The notes under the pieces are model-generated. The model was not told the DNA's origin. It saw only the letters and a program-made list of their open reading frames with translations, and searched no databases. A stretch of DNA of 61,519 bases from an uncultured Paracoccaceae bacterium (lineage in GTDB: Bacteria > Pseudomonadota > Alphaproteobacteria > Rhodobacterales > Rhodobacteraceae), in NCBI GenBank assembly GCA_938028765.1, contig CALIZF010000045.1, positions 1-61,519 on the forward strand, written 5' to 3'. Shown piece after piece: positions 18,682 to 28,857 of the stretch. The position numbers were made by a program, and so were the translations under genes. Position 1 is the stretch's first letter, and the number at the start of each line of letters is the position of its first letter.

Positions 18682-18707
18682 TTCAAGCTTGAAGTTTTTG
18701 GCTTGAA
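18682..18707. promoter_or_regulatory. probable MarR operator in divergent promoter
   Basis: Between the divergent monooxygenase/reductase and thiolase genes lies the perfect 12-bp palindrome TTCAAGCTTGAA (18682-18693). A further half-site GCTTGAA (18701-18707) follows, so CTTGAA recurs at 14-bp spacing. The surrounding region is locally AT-rich. Palindromes of this kind are typical MarR sites, and the only local MarR gene is in the operon. Assignment is by position only. Confidence 0.6.
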
Positions 18708-18757
18708 GCATTTCCGGCGACAGGTAGGATGGCGCAGCGATGGCAGGAGGCAAGGGA

Positions 18758-19936
<1,179 letters not shown>

Positions 19937-20033
19937 GCATGCTGGCCTTGCGCCCCGCAGGCGGGCTCGGCGTCGGGGCCGTCCGTCGCAGCCGGCCGTC
20001 GCACCGCGCGGCGCGCCGCGGGACGGCAGCGGA

Positions 20034-21203
20034 GTGACCGCTGCGCCCGATGCGCTGGTGATCGGTGCCGGTCCCGCCGGGCTGATGGCGGCCGAGGCGA
20101 TGGCCGCGGCCGGTCTGCGCGTCTGGGTGGCCGAGGCGATGCCGACGCCGGGACGGAAGGTCCTGATGGCGGGCCGGTCGGGGCTGAACCTGACGAAGGA
20201 CGAACCGCCCGGCGCCTTCGCCGCCGCCTACGGCGAGGCGGCCGGCTGGCTGGGCCCTGCGCTGGCCGCCTTCGGTCCGGCCGAGGTCATGGCCTGGGCC
20301 CGCGGCCTCGGGCAGGATGTCTTCATCGGATCGACCGGGCGCGTCTTTCCGGTCGCGATGAAGGCCTCGCCCCTGATGCGGGCCTGGCTGGCCCGGCTGG
20401 CCGGCCGCGGCGTGGCGCTGCGCACCCGCTGGCGCTGGACCGGCTTTGCGGAAGAAGCGCTGGCGTTCGCGACGCCGGACGGGCCGGTGCGGCTGGCCCC
20501 GCGGCGCACCATCCTCGCGCTCGGCGGTGCATCCTGGGCGCGGCTGGGGTCGGACGGCGCCTGGGCGCCGTGGCTGGCCGCGCGCGGGGTGCCGCTCGCC
20601 CCCTTCGCCCCTGCGAACGCGGCGCTGGCCGTTGCATGGTCTGCGCACATGGCGCCGCTGCTGGGCGCGCCGCTGAAGGGCGTGCGCCTGACCGCTGGCG
20701 ACCTTGCCAGCCGGGGCGAGGCCGCGATCACCGCCAAGGGGCTGGAGGGCGGGGGGCTTTATCCCCTGACACCCGCCCTGCGGGCCGGTGCGCGGCTGAC
20801 GGTGGACCTTGCGCCCGATCTCGACGCGCCGGCGCTGGCCGCGCGCCTCGGGGCTGCGCGCGTGAGCCTGCCGAACCGCCTGCGCCGCGCCTTGCGCGAT
20901 CCCGCGCGGGTGGCGCTGGCGCTGGAATGGGGCCGGCCCCTGCCGGCCGATCCGCTGGCGCTGGCGCATCGGCTGAAAGCGCTGGCCGCGCCCGCGGCGG
21001 GCCTGCGGCCGATGGACGAGGCGATCTCGACGGCCGGGGGCATCCGGGCCGGGGCGCTCGATGCAGGCTTCGGGTTGCGCGGATTGCCGGGCGTGTGGGC
21101 GGCGGGCGAGATGCTGGACTGGGAAGCGCCGACCGGCGGCTATCTGCTGACGGCCTGCCTCGCCACCGGCCTGCACGCCGGTCGCGCAGCAGCGGCGGCC
21201 TGA
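20034..21203 (+). CDS. HI0933/BaiN-type flavoprotein (TIGR03862 group)
   Basis: FAD-binding protein of 389 residues with a GTG start. The Rossmann motif ALVIGAGPAGLMAAEAMA is followed by GRKVLMAGRSGLNLTKDE, the signature of the HI0933 group. The mid region RTILALGGASWARLGSDGAW and the C-terminal STAGGIRAGALDAGF plus GGYLLTACLATGLHAG complete the fold. Function in the cell is not known for this subgroup. It converges with the ScfR-like gene, and a large imperfect hairpin covers both stops. Confidence 0.88.
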   Translation: MTAAPDALVIGAGPAGLMAAEAMAAAGLRVWVAEAMPTPGRKVLMAGRSGLNLTKDEPPGAFAAAYGEAAGWLGPALAAFGPAEVMAWARGLGQDVFIGSTGRVFPVAMKASPLMRAWLARLAGRGVALRTRWRWTGFAEEALAFATPDGPVRLAPRRTILALGGASWARLGSDGAWAPWLAARGVPLAPFAPANAALAVAWSAHMAPLLGAPLKGVRLTAGDLASRGEAAITAKGLEGGGLYPLTPALRAGARLTVDLAPDLDAPALAARLGAARVSLPNRLRRALRDPARVALALEWGRPLPADPLALAHRLKALAAPAAGLRPMDEAISTAGGIRAGALDAGFGLRGLPGVWAAGEMLDWEAPTGGYLLTACLATGLHAGRAAAAA

Positions 21204-21257
21204 CCGGCCGCGCCGGCGGCGAGGGCAGGCGGCCGCCGCCCCCTCTGGCCGGGTCAG
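21200..21257. terminator. imperfect hairpin over convergent stops
   Basis: CTGACCGGCC (21200-21209) can pair with GGCCGGGTCAG (21247-21257), with an inner GC-rich hairpin (CGGCGG/CCGCCG) between. The outer arms contain the stop codons of the flavoprotein and the ScfR-like gene. There is no T run. A bidirectional terminator is plausible. Confidence 0.4.
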
Positions 21258-22546
21258 ATCTCCGATACGATGGAGGGTTCCCGCCGCGCCGCGCAGCCTG
21301 GGCGCGGGCAGACCCGGCAGGACGGCCCGACCGGTTGCACCGGACCCTCTCCTCCCGGCGCGGGCCGGATCAGCATGGCCGACCGCAGCACCGGCGGTGC
21401 GTCGAACCCGCCGGGCGTCGTCGCGGCGCAGAGCGCCTGGGCGAGGAACTGCCCGCCCGTCGGCCCCGGCATGGCCAGCCGCGCCACCACCGGCAGGCCG
21501 GGCCGCGACAGCGCGCCGTAGAGCGGCCACAGCGGGCAGGCCGCCCCGAACCTCGGCATCGTGAACCCCGGCAGCGGCTTGCGGAACAGGACCGCCCCCG
21601 CCCCGTCGCAGAGGATCAGCCCGAACGGACCAAGGCCCGGCGGCAGCACCGACGCGGGCACCACCGCAAGCCGCCGCATCGCGCGCAGGGGTTCCACCCC
21701 CAGCAGCCGCGCCATCCGGCCCGGATCGCCGCCCGACGCCGCCAGCGCTGCGGCAACCGCCGGCAGCGGCATCGCGGCGGCATCGTCCCGGGCGGTGGCG
21801 ATCCACTCGGCCGCCAGCGCCCGCGCCGCGGCGCTGGCAAGGTCGGGCGGTGCCGCCGCATCGCCCCCGCCTTCCAGTTCGGGCAGGTGCCAGCCGCGCC
21901 CGGCCAGCCATTCCTCCACCTCCTTCTGCGGCGATGCGAGGCCCGCCTCGCGCTCGGCCCCGGCATCGAGATAGGCCACCAGCGCCTCGGCCCCGAGCGC
22001 GAGGCGTTCGGAATCGGCCGCAAGGTTCGCCTCGAAACGGCCCCGCCAGACGGGGTCGAGGTCGGGCGTCCCGGTCAGGATCGTGGCCGTGGACCGCACG
22101 GCGGCCGCAACCGACAGCACCTCGTGCAGGGCGGCCGACAGGTGGGGGTCGTGGCTCATCCGGTCGGCCAGCGTTTCCACCGCGCGGTCAAGCGCCGCGA
22201 TGCGGCGGTGCTGCGCCGCGACCAGCGCTGCCCAGCCCGGGAAGCGGCCGGCGAACTCCTCGGCGCGGTCCGCCTCGGGCTGTGCGGCCCCGTCGGCGGC
22301 GGCCGCCGCCTCGCGCAGGTCGTCGATCAGCGCCGCCTCGCCGCCGCCCGTCAGCGCCTCGGGCGCGACGCCAAGCGCGGCGGCGATCCGCGCCACCACA
22401 TCTGGCGCGGCCCGGCGGCGGTTGTGCTCGATCAGGTTGAGGTAGGACGGCGAGATGCCGGCGGCGCGCGCCAGATCCGCCTGGCGCAGGCCGACCGTGG
22501 CGCGGCGTTCGCGGATGCGGGTGCCGGTCAGGGCGGAAAGCGGCAT
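21254..22546 (-). CDS. XRE family regulator, ScfR/short-chain acyl type
   Basis: Regulator of 430 residues. An N-terminal XRE helix-turn-helix reads IRERRATVGLRQADLARAAG followed by ISPSYLNLIEHNRRRA. A long C-terminal domain ends with the Cys-containing CRVCPRPGCAARREPSI of the short-chain fatty acyl regulator family. Relatives such as RamB/PrpR-type and ScfR control acetate, propionate or short-chain acyl metabolism after sensing CoA-linked metabolites. The ATG at 22546 is preceded by a G-rich Shine-Dalgarno. It is divergent from hisB. No obvious target operon is adjacent. Confidence 0.86.
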   Translation of the reverse strand: MPLSALTGTRIRERRATVGLRQADLARAAGISPSYLNLIEHNRRRAAPDVVARIAAALGVAPEALTGGGEAALIDDLREAAAAADGAAQPEADRAEEFAGRFPGWAALVAAQHRRIAALDRAVETLADRMSHDPHLSAALHEVLSVAAAVRSTATILTGTPDLDPVWRGRFEANLAADSERLALGAEALVAYLDAGAEREAGLASPQKEVEEWLAGRGWHLPELEGGGDAAAPPDLASAAARALAAEWIATARDDAAAMPLPAVAAALAASGGDPGRMARLLGVEPLRAMRRLAVVPASVLPPGLGPFGLILCDGAGAVLFRKPLPGFTMPRFGAACPLWPLYGALSRPGLPVVARLAMPGPTGGQFLAQALCAATTPGGFDAPPVLRSAMLIRPAPGGEGPVQPVGPSCRVCPRPGCAARREPSIVSEI

Positions 22547-22655
22547 CGTCAACCCCCCATGCGCAAGGCTAGCCCAGGGCGCCCGGCCCCGCCAGCGCCC
22601 TTTCCCGTAGCGGCGGTTGGGGTTAGGGAAGGCGCGCAAGGCAGGGGACAGGGCG

Positions 22656-23243
22656 ATGCGACAGGCCACCATCACGCGGCGCACGGCCGAGACGACGATC
22701 GCGGCGACCGTCGCGCTGGACGGCGCCGGGCGGTCGGCGGCGGCGACGGGCGTGGGGTTCTTCGACCACATGCTGGACCAGCTTGCCCGCCACGCGCTGA
22801 TCGACATCGACCTCAAGGCGACCGGCGACCTGCACATCGACGACCACCACACGGTCGAGGATTGCGGGATCGTGCTAGGCCAGGCGCTGGCCGCCGCGCT
22901 TGGCGACAAGCGGGGGATCCGCCGCTACGGGTCCTGCCACCTGCCGATGGACGACGCGCTGGTGCGCGCGGCGCTGGACCTGTCGGGCCGGCCGTTCCTC
23001 GCCTGGGACGTGGCTTTCCCCACGGCGAAGATCGGCAGGTTCGACACCGAGCTGGTGCGCGAGTTCTTCCAGGCCTTCGCGGTGCATGGCGGGATCACGC
23101 TGCATGTGGACCTCCTGCGCGGGGTCAACGCCCACCACATCGCGGAAGCGACGTTCAAGGCGGTGGCGCAGGCCCTGCGCTCGGCGCTGGAACCCGACCC
23201 CCGTCGGGGCGATGCCGTGCCCTCGACAAAGGGTGCGCTGTGA
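22656..23243 (+). CDS. hisB: imidazoleglycerol-phosphate dehydratase
   Basis: Histidine biosynthesis enzyme, 195 residues, monofunctional IGPD. The manganese-binding His clusters are clear: [30 protein letters not shown] and later [21 protein letters not shown]. It removes water from imidazole glycerol phosphate. The stop overlaps the hisH GTG start (GTGA). Elsewhere in the Rhodobacteraceae hisA, hisF and hisE usually follow hisH; here the cluster stops after hisH. Confidence 0.96.
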   Translation: MRQATITRRTAETTIAATVALDGAGRSAAATGVGFFDHMLDQLARHALIDIDLKATGDLHIDDHHTVEDCGIVLGQALAAALGDKRGIRRYGSCHLPMDDALVRAALDLSGRPFLAWDVAFPTAKIGRFDTELVREFFQAFAVHGGITLHVDLLRGVNAHHIAEATFKAVAQALRSALEPDPRRGDAVPSTKGAL

Positions 23244-23881
23244 CCCTGACGGTGATCGTCGATTACGGGGCGGGCAACCTGCACTCGGCCGTCAAGGCGT
23301 TTCAGCGGATGGCGGTGGAAACCGGCGGCGGGCGCATCCGCGTCTCGGCCGATCCCGCCGACGTGGCGGCGGCCGACCGGCTGGTGGTGCCGGGCGACGG
23401 CGCGTTTCCGGCCTGCGCGGATGCGCTGCGGGCGGTGCCGGGACTGGTCGCCGCGCTGGCCGAGGCGGTGCACGGGCGCGGCGTGCCCTTCCTTGGAATC
23501 TGCGTCGGGATGCAGCTGCTGGCGACCTGGGGCCGGGAATACCGCGCTACACCCGGCCTCGGCTGGGTTCCGGGCGAAGTGGTGCGGATCGAGCCCGCCG
23601 ATCCCGCGCTGAAGGTGCCGCACATGGGCTGGAACGACCTCGTCATCGACCGGCCGCATCCGCTTCTCGCCGGCATCGCGACGGGGGACCATGCCTATTT
23701 CGTCCACTCCTACCGGTTCGAGCCCGACGACCCGGATGACCTGCTGGCGCATGTCGATCACGGCGGGCCGGTGGCGGCGGTGGTCGGGCGCGGCAACGTC
23801 GCGGGCGTGCAGTTCCACCCCGAGAAAAGCCAGGCGGCCGGGTTGCGGCTGATCGGCAACTTCCTGCGCTGGCGGCCGTGA
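23240..23881 (+). CDS. hisH: imidazole glycerol phosphate synthase, glutamine amidotransferase subunit
   Basis: Class I glutaminase subunit of 213 residues, GTG start. It supplies ammonia to HisF. The nucleophile is in [12 protein letters not shown], with DYGAGNLHS and [14 protein letters not shown] at the N-terminus, [16 protein letters not shown], and the His/Glu pair in [12 protein letters not shown]. All catalytic residues are present. It is coupled to hisB and converges with the glutamine-synthetase-like gene. Confidence 0.96.
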   Translation: MTLTVIVDYGAGNLHSAVKAFQRMAVETGGGRIRVSADPADVAAADRLVVPGDGAFPACADALRAVPGLVAALAEAVHGRGVPFLGICVGMQLLATWGREYRATPGLGWVPGEVVRIEPADPALKVPHMGWNDLVIDRPHPLLAGIATGDHAYFVHSYRFEPDDPDDLLAHVDHGGPVAAVVGRGNVAGVQFHPEKSQAAGLRLIGNFLRWRP

Positions 23882-23888
23882 GGCCGCC
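23871..23888. terminator. hairpin at the hisH stop codon
   Basis: Perfect 7-bp stem GGCGGCC (23871-23877) and GGCCGCC (23882-23888) around a GTGA loop. It spans the hisH stop and lies next to the opposing stop of the glutamine-synthetase-like gene. No T run follows; the convergent layout suggests shared termination. Confidence 0.5.
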
Positions 23889-23892
23889 GCCC

Positions 23893-25269
23893 TCAGACCC
23901 GGTGGAAATAGAGGTCGTAGTCCACGTCCGGGATGGTGCGGGCGACGCGGGCGTGTTCGGCGGCCTTGATGGCGGTGAAGGTGCGGTGCATTTCGGGCCC
24001 GAGCGCATCCCGCAGGAAGGCCGAGCCGCTGGCGGCCGCGATCGCGGCGCCCCAGTCGCGCGGCAACGCCGCAGGCGCTGCGGCGGCATAGGCGTTGCCC
24101 TGCGTCTCGGGGCCGGGGTCGATGGCATGGGCAAGGCCGTGACGCATCCCGGCGATCACCGCGGCCGCGACCAGGTAGGGGTTGGCGTCCACGCCGGGCA
24201 CCCGGTGCTCGATCCGCCGCGCCGCCGGGCTGCCCTCGGGGATGCGCAGCGCGACGGACCGGTTGTTGGTGCCCCAGGTGGGCGCAGTCGGGGCATAGCT
24301 CTGCGCTGCGAAGCGGCGCCAGGAATTGGCGTGCGGGGCGAAGACCAGCATCGAATCGGCCAGCGTCGCCAGAAGCCCCCCGAGCGCATGGCGCAGGGGC
24401 GGCGGCCACGCGCCCGGCGCGGTCTCGCGGAAGAGGTTGCCCGGCGGCCCGTGCAGCGCCATGTGGACGTGCATCCCCGACCCCGCGAACCGTTCGACCG
24501 GCTTGGCCATGAAGCAGGCGGCGATCCCGCGCGCCCGCGCCTGCGCCCGCACGATGCGCTTCAGCCGTACGAGGTCGTCGGCCGCGCGCAGGGGATCGTC
24601 GCGCCAGTGCAAGGTCAGTTCGTACTGGCCGGGCGCGTATTCCGAAATCACCGTCTCGGCCGTGATCCCGGCCGCCGCTGCCCCGGCGTGGATCGCATCG
24701 AAGAGCGGCAGATGGCCGTGCAGGTCATCGACCGCATAGACTTCGGTCGCCGCCGACCGCCGGCCGTCGAGCGCGGCGGGCGCGGGCCGCGGACGGCCGT
24801 CGGGGCCCATCTGCGCGTCGAAGAGGAAGAATTCGAGCTCGAAGGCCGCGGTCGCGCGCAGGCCCGCCCCGGCCAGAGCCCGCGCCTGCGCGGCCAGCGC
24901 GTGGCGCGGATCGGCCAGCATCGGCGCCCCGTCGAGGTGGTGCATCGCCAAGAGGACCTCGGCCCGGGTCGTGCCGTGCAGCGGAACCAGCGTGCCGGGG
25001 ATCGGCCAGGCGCGCAGGTCGCCGTCGCCTTTGTCCCAGATCAGGCCGGTCTCGTGCACGTCCTCGCCCAGGATGTCGAGGCCGAGGATCGACACCGGCA
25101 GGTGCCGCCCGCCTTCGTAGAGGGGGGCCAGCTCGTGCCGCCGGATGATCTTGCCGCGCGCGATGCCGTTCGCGTCCGTCAGCACAAGGTCGATCGCCGT
25201 CACCTCCGGGTGGGCGTCGAGAAAGGCGCGCGCCTCGTCCGGCGTGGCGCCGGTCGGGGCGGGGGTCAT
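23893..25269 (-). CDS. glutamine synthetase family protein (gamma-glutamylpolyamine synthetase-like)
   Basis: ATP-dependent ligase of 458 residues in the PuuA/GlnA3 branch. The N-terminal beta-grasp motif is LVLTDANGIARGKIIRR. The catalytic core has AAFELEFFLFD, EYAPGQYELTL, GSGMHVHMAL, the substrate-proximal NSWRRFAAQSYAPTAPTWG and the Arg in NRSVALRIPEGSPAARRIEHR. Branch members join glutamate to putrescine or other amines. It is cotranscribed with an aminotransferase (ATGA overlap), which fits polyamine or amine catabolism. The amine is not identified. Confidence 0.85.
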   Translation of the reverse strand: MTPAPTGATPDEARAFLDAHPEVTAIDLVLTDANGIARGKIIRRHELAPLYEGGRHLPVSILGLDILGEDVHETGLIWDKGDGDLRAWPIPGTLVPLHGTTRAEVLLAMHHLDGAPMLADPRHALAAQARALAGAGLRATAAFELEFFLFDAQMGPDGRPRPAPAALDGRRSAATEVYAVDDLHGHLPLFDAIHAGAAAAGITAETVISEYAPGQYELTLHWRDDPLRAADDLVRLKRIVRAQARARGIAACFMAKPVERFAGSGMHVHMALHGPPGNLFRETAPGAWPPPLRHALGGLLATLADSMLVFAPHANSWRRFAAQSYAPTAPTWGTNNRSVALRIPEGSPAARRIEHRVPGVDANPYLVAAAVIAGMRHGLAHAIDPGPETQGNAYAAAAPAALPRDWGAAIAAASGSAFLRDALGPEMHRTFTAIKAAEHARVARTIPDVDYDLYFHRV

Positions 25270-26639
25270 GCGAACAGCTCCGCGAGGATCTCGGCGAAGG
25301 CGCCCGACAGCCGGTCGATCTGGCGCTTCCGCGTGACGGGCGAGACCAGCATCATGTTGTGGAAGGGCGCGATCAGGCAGCCGCGGTTGACCAGCATCAG
25401 ATGCACCACCCGTTCCACCTCGGGGTGATGGGCTGCGGCCGCCTCGGCCCCGTCGCGCAGGGGGCCGGGGGCGCAGATGAACTCGACCCGCGCGCCGACC
25501 CGCACGACGTGCCAGGGCGCGCCCGCCTGCGCGATGGCGTCGGCAAGGCCGGATTCGAGGCGCGATGCCCCCGCCTCCATCGCCGCATAGGCCGCGGGCG
25601 TGGCCACCTCGGCCAGCGTTGCGCGCAGGGCGGCGAACTGCACCGGATTGGCCGACAGCGTGGTGCCCATGCCGGAATGCCCGGCGGGGCGCGCCGCGTC
25701 GTAGGCGGCGAAGCGGTCCGCCACCGCATCGGTCAGGCCCCAGACGGCGCAAGGCACGCCGCCCGCGACGGCCTTGCCGGCCACCAGGATGTCGGGGGAA
25801 AGGCCGTGGACGCGGGCATAGCCGCCATGCCCTGTGGACAGGGTATGCGTCTCGTCCAGGATCAGCAGGGCGCCGGCGCGCCGCGTGGCCTCGCGCAGCG
25901 CGGCGTGGAAGCCGGGTTCGGGCAGGACCATGCACGAGTTCGTCATCACCGGTTCGGTCAGCACGGCGGCGACCTGCCCGGTCGCCAGCGCCGCCTCGAC
26001 CGCGGCGATGTCGTTGAAGGGCACGGAGATGCCGGTCGCCGTCAGGTCTGCCGCCTGTCCGACGAGGCCCGGGCGGGGCACGGTGCGGCCCTGCGCATCC
26101 AGCGCGATCATCGCCTCGTCCACCGTGCCGTGATAGCAGCCGTCGAAGACCAGGACCTTTGGCCGGCCGGTGACGGCGCGGGCGACGCGCAGCGCGTAAC
26201 GGTTGGCGTCGGTCGCGGTGGCGGCGATCTGCCAGCGATAGGGGCCGAAGGTCGCGCAGAGGAGCCGCCCCGCCTCCAGCGCGTCCGGGGTCGGCAGCAT
26301 GAAGGTCAGGCCCCGCCGCGCCTGTGCACGGACGGCGCGGGCGACCGGCTTAGGCGAATGGCCGAACATGCTGCCGGTGTCGCCAAGGCAGAAATCGTCG
26401 ATCCCGAACCCGTCGAGGTCGGTCAGCCGCGCCCCCTTCGCTTCGGTCACGACCATTGGGAACGGCATCGGCCAGTCGCGCATCCAGTGCATCGGCACGC
26501 GGTTGAGCCAGGCCTGCGCGCCCTCCTCCAGCGCCGCGCGGGTGCGCGGGCGGCCGGCGGCAAAGCGCGCGGCCTCGCGGTCGGCAAGACGGGCAAGGCG
26601 GTCGCGGGGAACGCCCGCGACATGGGTGGCATCGAGCAT
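25266..26639 (-). CDS. class III aminotransferase
   Basis: PLP enzyme of 457 residues. The internal aldimine Lys is in DILVAGKAVAGGVPCAVWG, with ILDETHTLSTGHGGY binding the pyridine ring and DGCYHGTVDEAM upstream. The C-terminal NRGCLIAPFHNMMLVSPVTR resembles glutamate-1-semialdehyde aminomutase-like members. It lies directly upstream of the glutamine-synthetase-like gene in a two-gene operon and probably transaminates an amine or amino acid on the same route. About 240 bp upstream hold no gene. Confidence 0.87.
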   Translation of the reverse strand: MLDATHVAGVPRDRLARLADREAARFAAGRPRTRAALEEGAQAWLNRVPMHWMRDWPMPFPMVVTEAKGARLTDLDGFGIDDFCLGDTGSMFGHSPKPVARAVRAQARRGLTFMLPTPDALEAGRLLCATFGPYRWQIAATATDANRYALRVARAVTGRPKVLVFDGCYHGTVDEAMIALDAQGRTVPRPGLVGQAADLTATGISVPFNDIAAVEAALATGQVAAVLTEPVMTNSCMVLPEPGFHAALREATRRAGALLILDETHTLSTGHGGYARVHGLSPDILVAGKAVAGGVPCAVWGLTDAVADRFAAYDAARPAGHSGMGTTLSANPVQFAALRATLAEVATPAAYAAMEAGASRLESGLADAIAQAGAPWHVVRVGARVEFICAPGPLRDGAEAAAAHHPEVERVVHLMLVNRGCLIAPFHNMMLVSPVTRKRQIDRLSGAFAEILAELFA

Positions 26640-26878
26640 GGGGGGCCTCCGATTGCGTTCCGCTTAGCGCGTTGCACGCCGGGCGTCCACAGCCGCGCTG
26701 CCGCCCCGTGTGCCCTGCGCCCTGCGCCCGGTGCCCGAAGTCCCGTGTGCCTTGCGTGCGGCGCCCGGCCGCCGGGGCGCTGGCTGCCGGGGCGGTGCCG
26801 AGACGCCGCGGGGCTCGGGTCGGATGCCGCGCGCCGGCGCGCACGCCGCCCGAGGGCGGAGAGCGCGGCACGGCCCGG

Positions 26879-27904
26879 TCAGGTCCAGTCCAGCACGATC
26901 TTGCCCGAGCGGCCGCCCGCCATGATCTCGAACGCTTCGGCAAAGCGGGCGGCGGGCAGCCGGTGGGTGATGACGGGCCGGATGTCGAGGCCGTTTTCCA
27001 GCATCGCGATCATCTTGTACCAGGTCTCGAAGATCTCGCGGCCGTAGACGCCCTTGATGGTGATGGCCTTGAAGACGATCCGGCTCCAGTCCACCGGGGA
27101 CTTGCCGGGCGGGATGCCCAGAAGGGCGATGCGCCCGCCCATGACGAGGTTTTCCACCATCTGGTCGAGCGCCGCCTGCGACCCCGACATCTCGAGGCCC
27201 ACGTCGAAGCCCTGCGTCATCCGCAGGCGTGCGACGACGGCGCGCAGATCCTCGTCCCCGACGTTGACCGGCACCACGTCGGCCACGCGCGCGGCCAGCG
27301 CGAGGCGATCGGGGTTGATGTCGGTGATGACGACGTGCCGCGCGCCGACGTGGCGGGCGACCGCGGCGGCCATGATGCCGATCGGGCCCGCGCCGGTCAC
27401 CAGCACGTCCTCGCCCACGAGGTCGAAGGACAGGGCGGTGTGCACGGCATTGCCGAGCGGGTCGAGGATCGCCCCGATCTCGTCGTCGATGGCGTCGGGC
27501 AGCGGCACGACGTTGAAGGCGGGCAGGCGCAGGTATTCGGCGAAGGCGCCGGCTTCGTTCACGCCGATGCCGCGGGTGTCGGGATCGAGGTGGAAGCGGC
27601 CCGACCGGCTCTGCCGCGAGGTGCGGCCGATCAGGTGCCCTTCGCCCGAACAGCGCTGGCCGACCGCAAGGCCGGTCACGTTGCGGCCGAGCTCCACGAT
27701 CTCGCCGGCGAACTCGTGCCCCGTGACGAGGGGAACGGGCACCGTGCGCGCCGCCCATTCGTCCCATTTCCAGATATGGACGTCGGTGCCGCAGATGCCG
27801 GTCCTGCGCACGCGGATCAGCACGTCGTCCGGCCCGATCTCGGGCACCGGGCGGTCCTCCATCCAGATGCCCGGCTCTGCCTTCGCCTTCACCAGCGCCT
27901 TCAT
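26879..27904 (-). CDS. tdh: L-threonine 3-dehydrogenase
   Basis: NAD- and zinc-dependent dehydrogenase of 341 residues that converts threonine to 2-amino-3-ketobutyrate. The catalytic zinc site is [17 protein letters not shown] and [10 protein letters not shown]; the NAD fold is [33 protein letters not shown] is a Tdh signature. The lobe that normally carries four structural-zinc cysteines reads [20 protein letters not shown] and has no Cys, which I recall as a variant seen in other alphaproteobacterial Tdh proteins. It is last in an operon with kbl and a cysteine-synthase-like gene, joined by 4-bp overlaps. Confidence 0.93.
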   Translation of the reverse strand: MKALVKAKAEPGIWMEDRPVPEIGPDDVLIRVRRTGICGTDVHIWKWDEWAARTVPVPLVTGHEFAGEIVELGRNVTGLAVGQRCSGEGHLIGRTSRQSRSGRFHLDPDTRGIGVNEAGAFAEYLRLPAFNVVPLPDAIDDEIGAILDPLGNAVHTALSFDLVGEDVLVTGAGPIGIMAAAVARHVGARHVVITDINPDRLALAARVADVVPVNVGDEDLRAVVARLRMTQGFDVGLEMSGSQAALDQMVENLVMGGRIALLGIPPGKSPVDWSRIVFKAITIKGVYGREIFETWYKMIAMLENGLDIRPVITHRLPAARFAEAFEIMAGGRSGKIVLDWT

Positions 27905-28857
27905 GGACGATCCTCCCAGAGGTCGGTTGATAGGTATTTCAGCCCGCTGTCGCAGACGACGACGGCCACGGTGCCGCCGCGTTCGGGTCCCTCGAGCAGC
28001 CGGACCGCAGCGGCAAGGTTCGCGCCGGCGGAATAGCCGCCGAAGATCCCCTCGGTCCGGGCCAGCAGGCGGGCGTAATCGCGCGCATCCGCGCCGGTGA
28101 CGGCGAGGTGGCCGGCGAGGGGCGCGCCCGCGAGGTGCGCGAGCGCGGCCATCGCGTAGCCGCCGCCCTGGATCGGGTGATCGGTCTGCGTGGCCGGCCG
28201 CCCGGCCAGCACCGCGGCGCCCTCGGGCTCGACCGCGTAGCAGCGCACGCCCCGCGGCGACAGCGCGCGGGCGACGCCGGCCAGCGTGCCCCCCGACCCC
28301 GCGAAGTCGCAAAAGGCGGTGATGCTGCCGCCCGACTGGGACCATAGCTCGGCCGCCGTCCCCGTCTCGTGCGCCGCGGGGTTGCCCGGGTGGCGGAACT
28401 GGTCGGCGCGGAAGGCGCCGCGCGCGGCGGTGATCGCCGCGGCCGCCGCCTCGACCGCCGCAAGGTCGGCGCCCGTGACGCGCCCCGGCGCGCCGTCGGC
28501 CTGCGGCACCAGCACCACCTCGGCCCCGAGCGCGCGCATCATCGCGGCGCGCTCGGGCGAATTGCCTGCGCTCATCACCGCGACGAAGGGATGGCCGAGG
28601 ACGGCGCAGCAGATCGCCAGACCCGTGCCCATGTTGCCCGAGGTGAGTTCGACCACCGTCTGGCCGGGCGCCAGCGTGCCGTCCGCCCGCGCGGCCCTGA
28701 GGATGGCGCGGGCAGCGCGGTCCTTCTTGGAATGACCGGGGTTCAGGTGGTCGAGCTTGGCGAGGATGCGCCCCGCAAGCCCCAGCCGCGCCGTCAGCCG
28801 GTCGAGCGCCACCAGCGGCGTGGCGCCGATCGCGTCGATCACCGACGGCAGGATCAC
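27901..28857 (-). CDS. cysteine synthase family PLP enzyme
   Basis: Fold-type II PLP protein of 318 residues, GTG start overlapping the kbl stop. The PLP Lys is in [16 protein letters not shown], the substrate loop is [15 protein letters not shown], and the phosphate loop is [12 protein letters not shown]. These resemble CysK/Cbs enzymes, but the Asn-loop is SGNMG and the C-terminus is shorter than in CysK-type regulators. It lies between kbl and tdh with 4-bp overlaps on both sides, so it probably acts on threonine, glycine or a related amino acid, or on cysteine made from linked metabolites. The actual reaction is unknown. Confidence 0.82.
   Translation of the reverse strand: MILPSVIDAIGATPLVALDRLTARLGLAGRILAKLDHLNPGHSKKDRAARAILRAARADGTLAPGQTVVELTSGNMGTGLAICCAVLGHPFVAVMSAGNSPERAAMMRALGAEVVLVPQADGAPGRVTGADLAAVEAAAAAITAARGAFRADQFRHPGNPAAHETGTAAELWSQSGGSITAFCDFAGSGGTLAGVARALSPRGVRCYAVEPEGAAVLAGRPATQTDHPIQGGGYAMAALAHLAGAPLAGHLAVTGADARDYARLLARTEGIFGGYSAGANLAAAVRLLEGPERGGTVAVVVCDSGLKYLSTDLWEDRP

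Noticed and set aside
26700..26880. CCTGCGCCC-like short repetition between the aminotransferase and tdh
   Set aside because: Only two or three imperfect units; looks like low-complexity GC-rich spacer.
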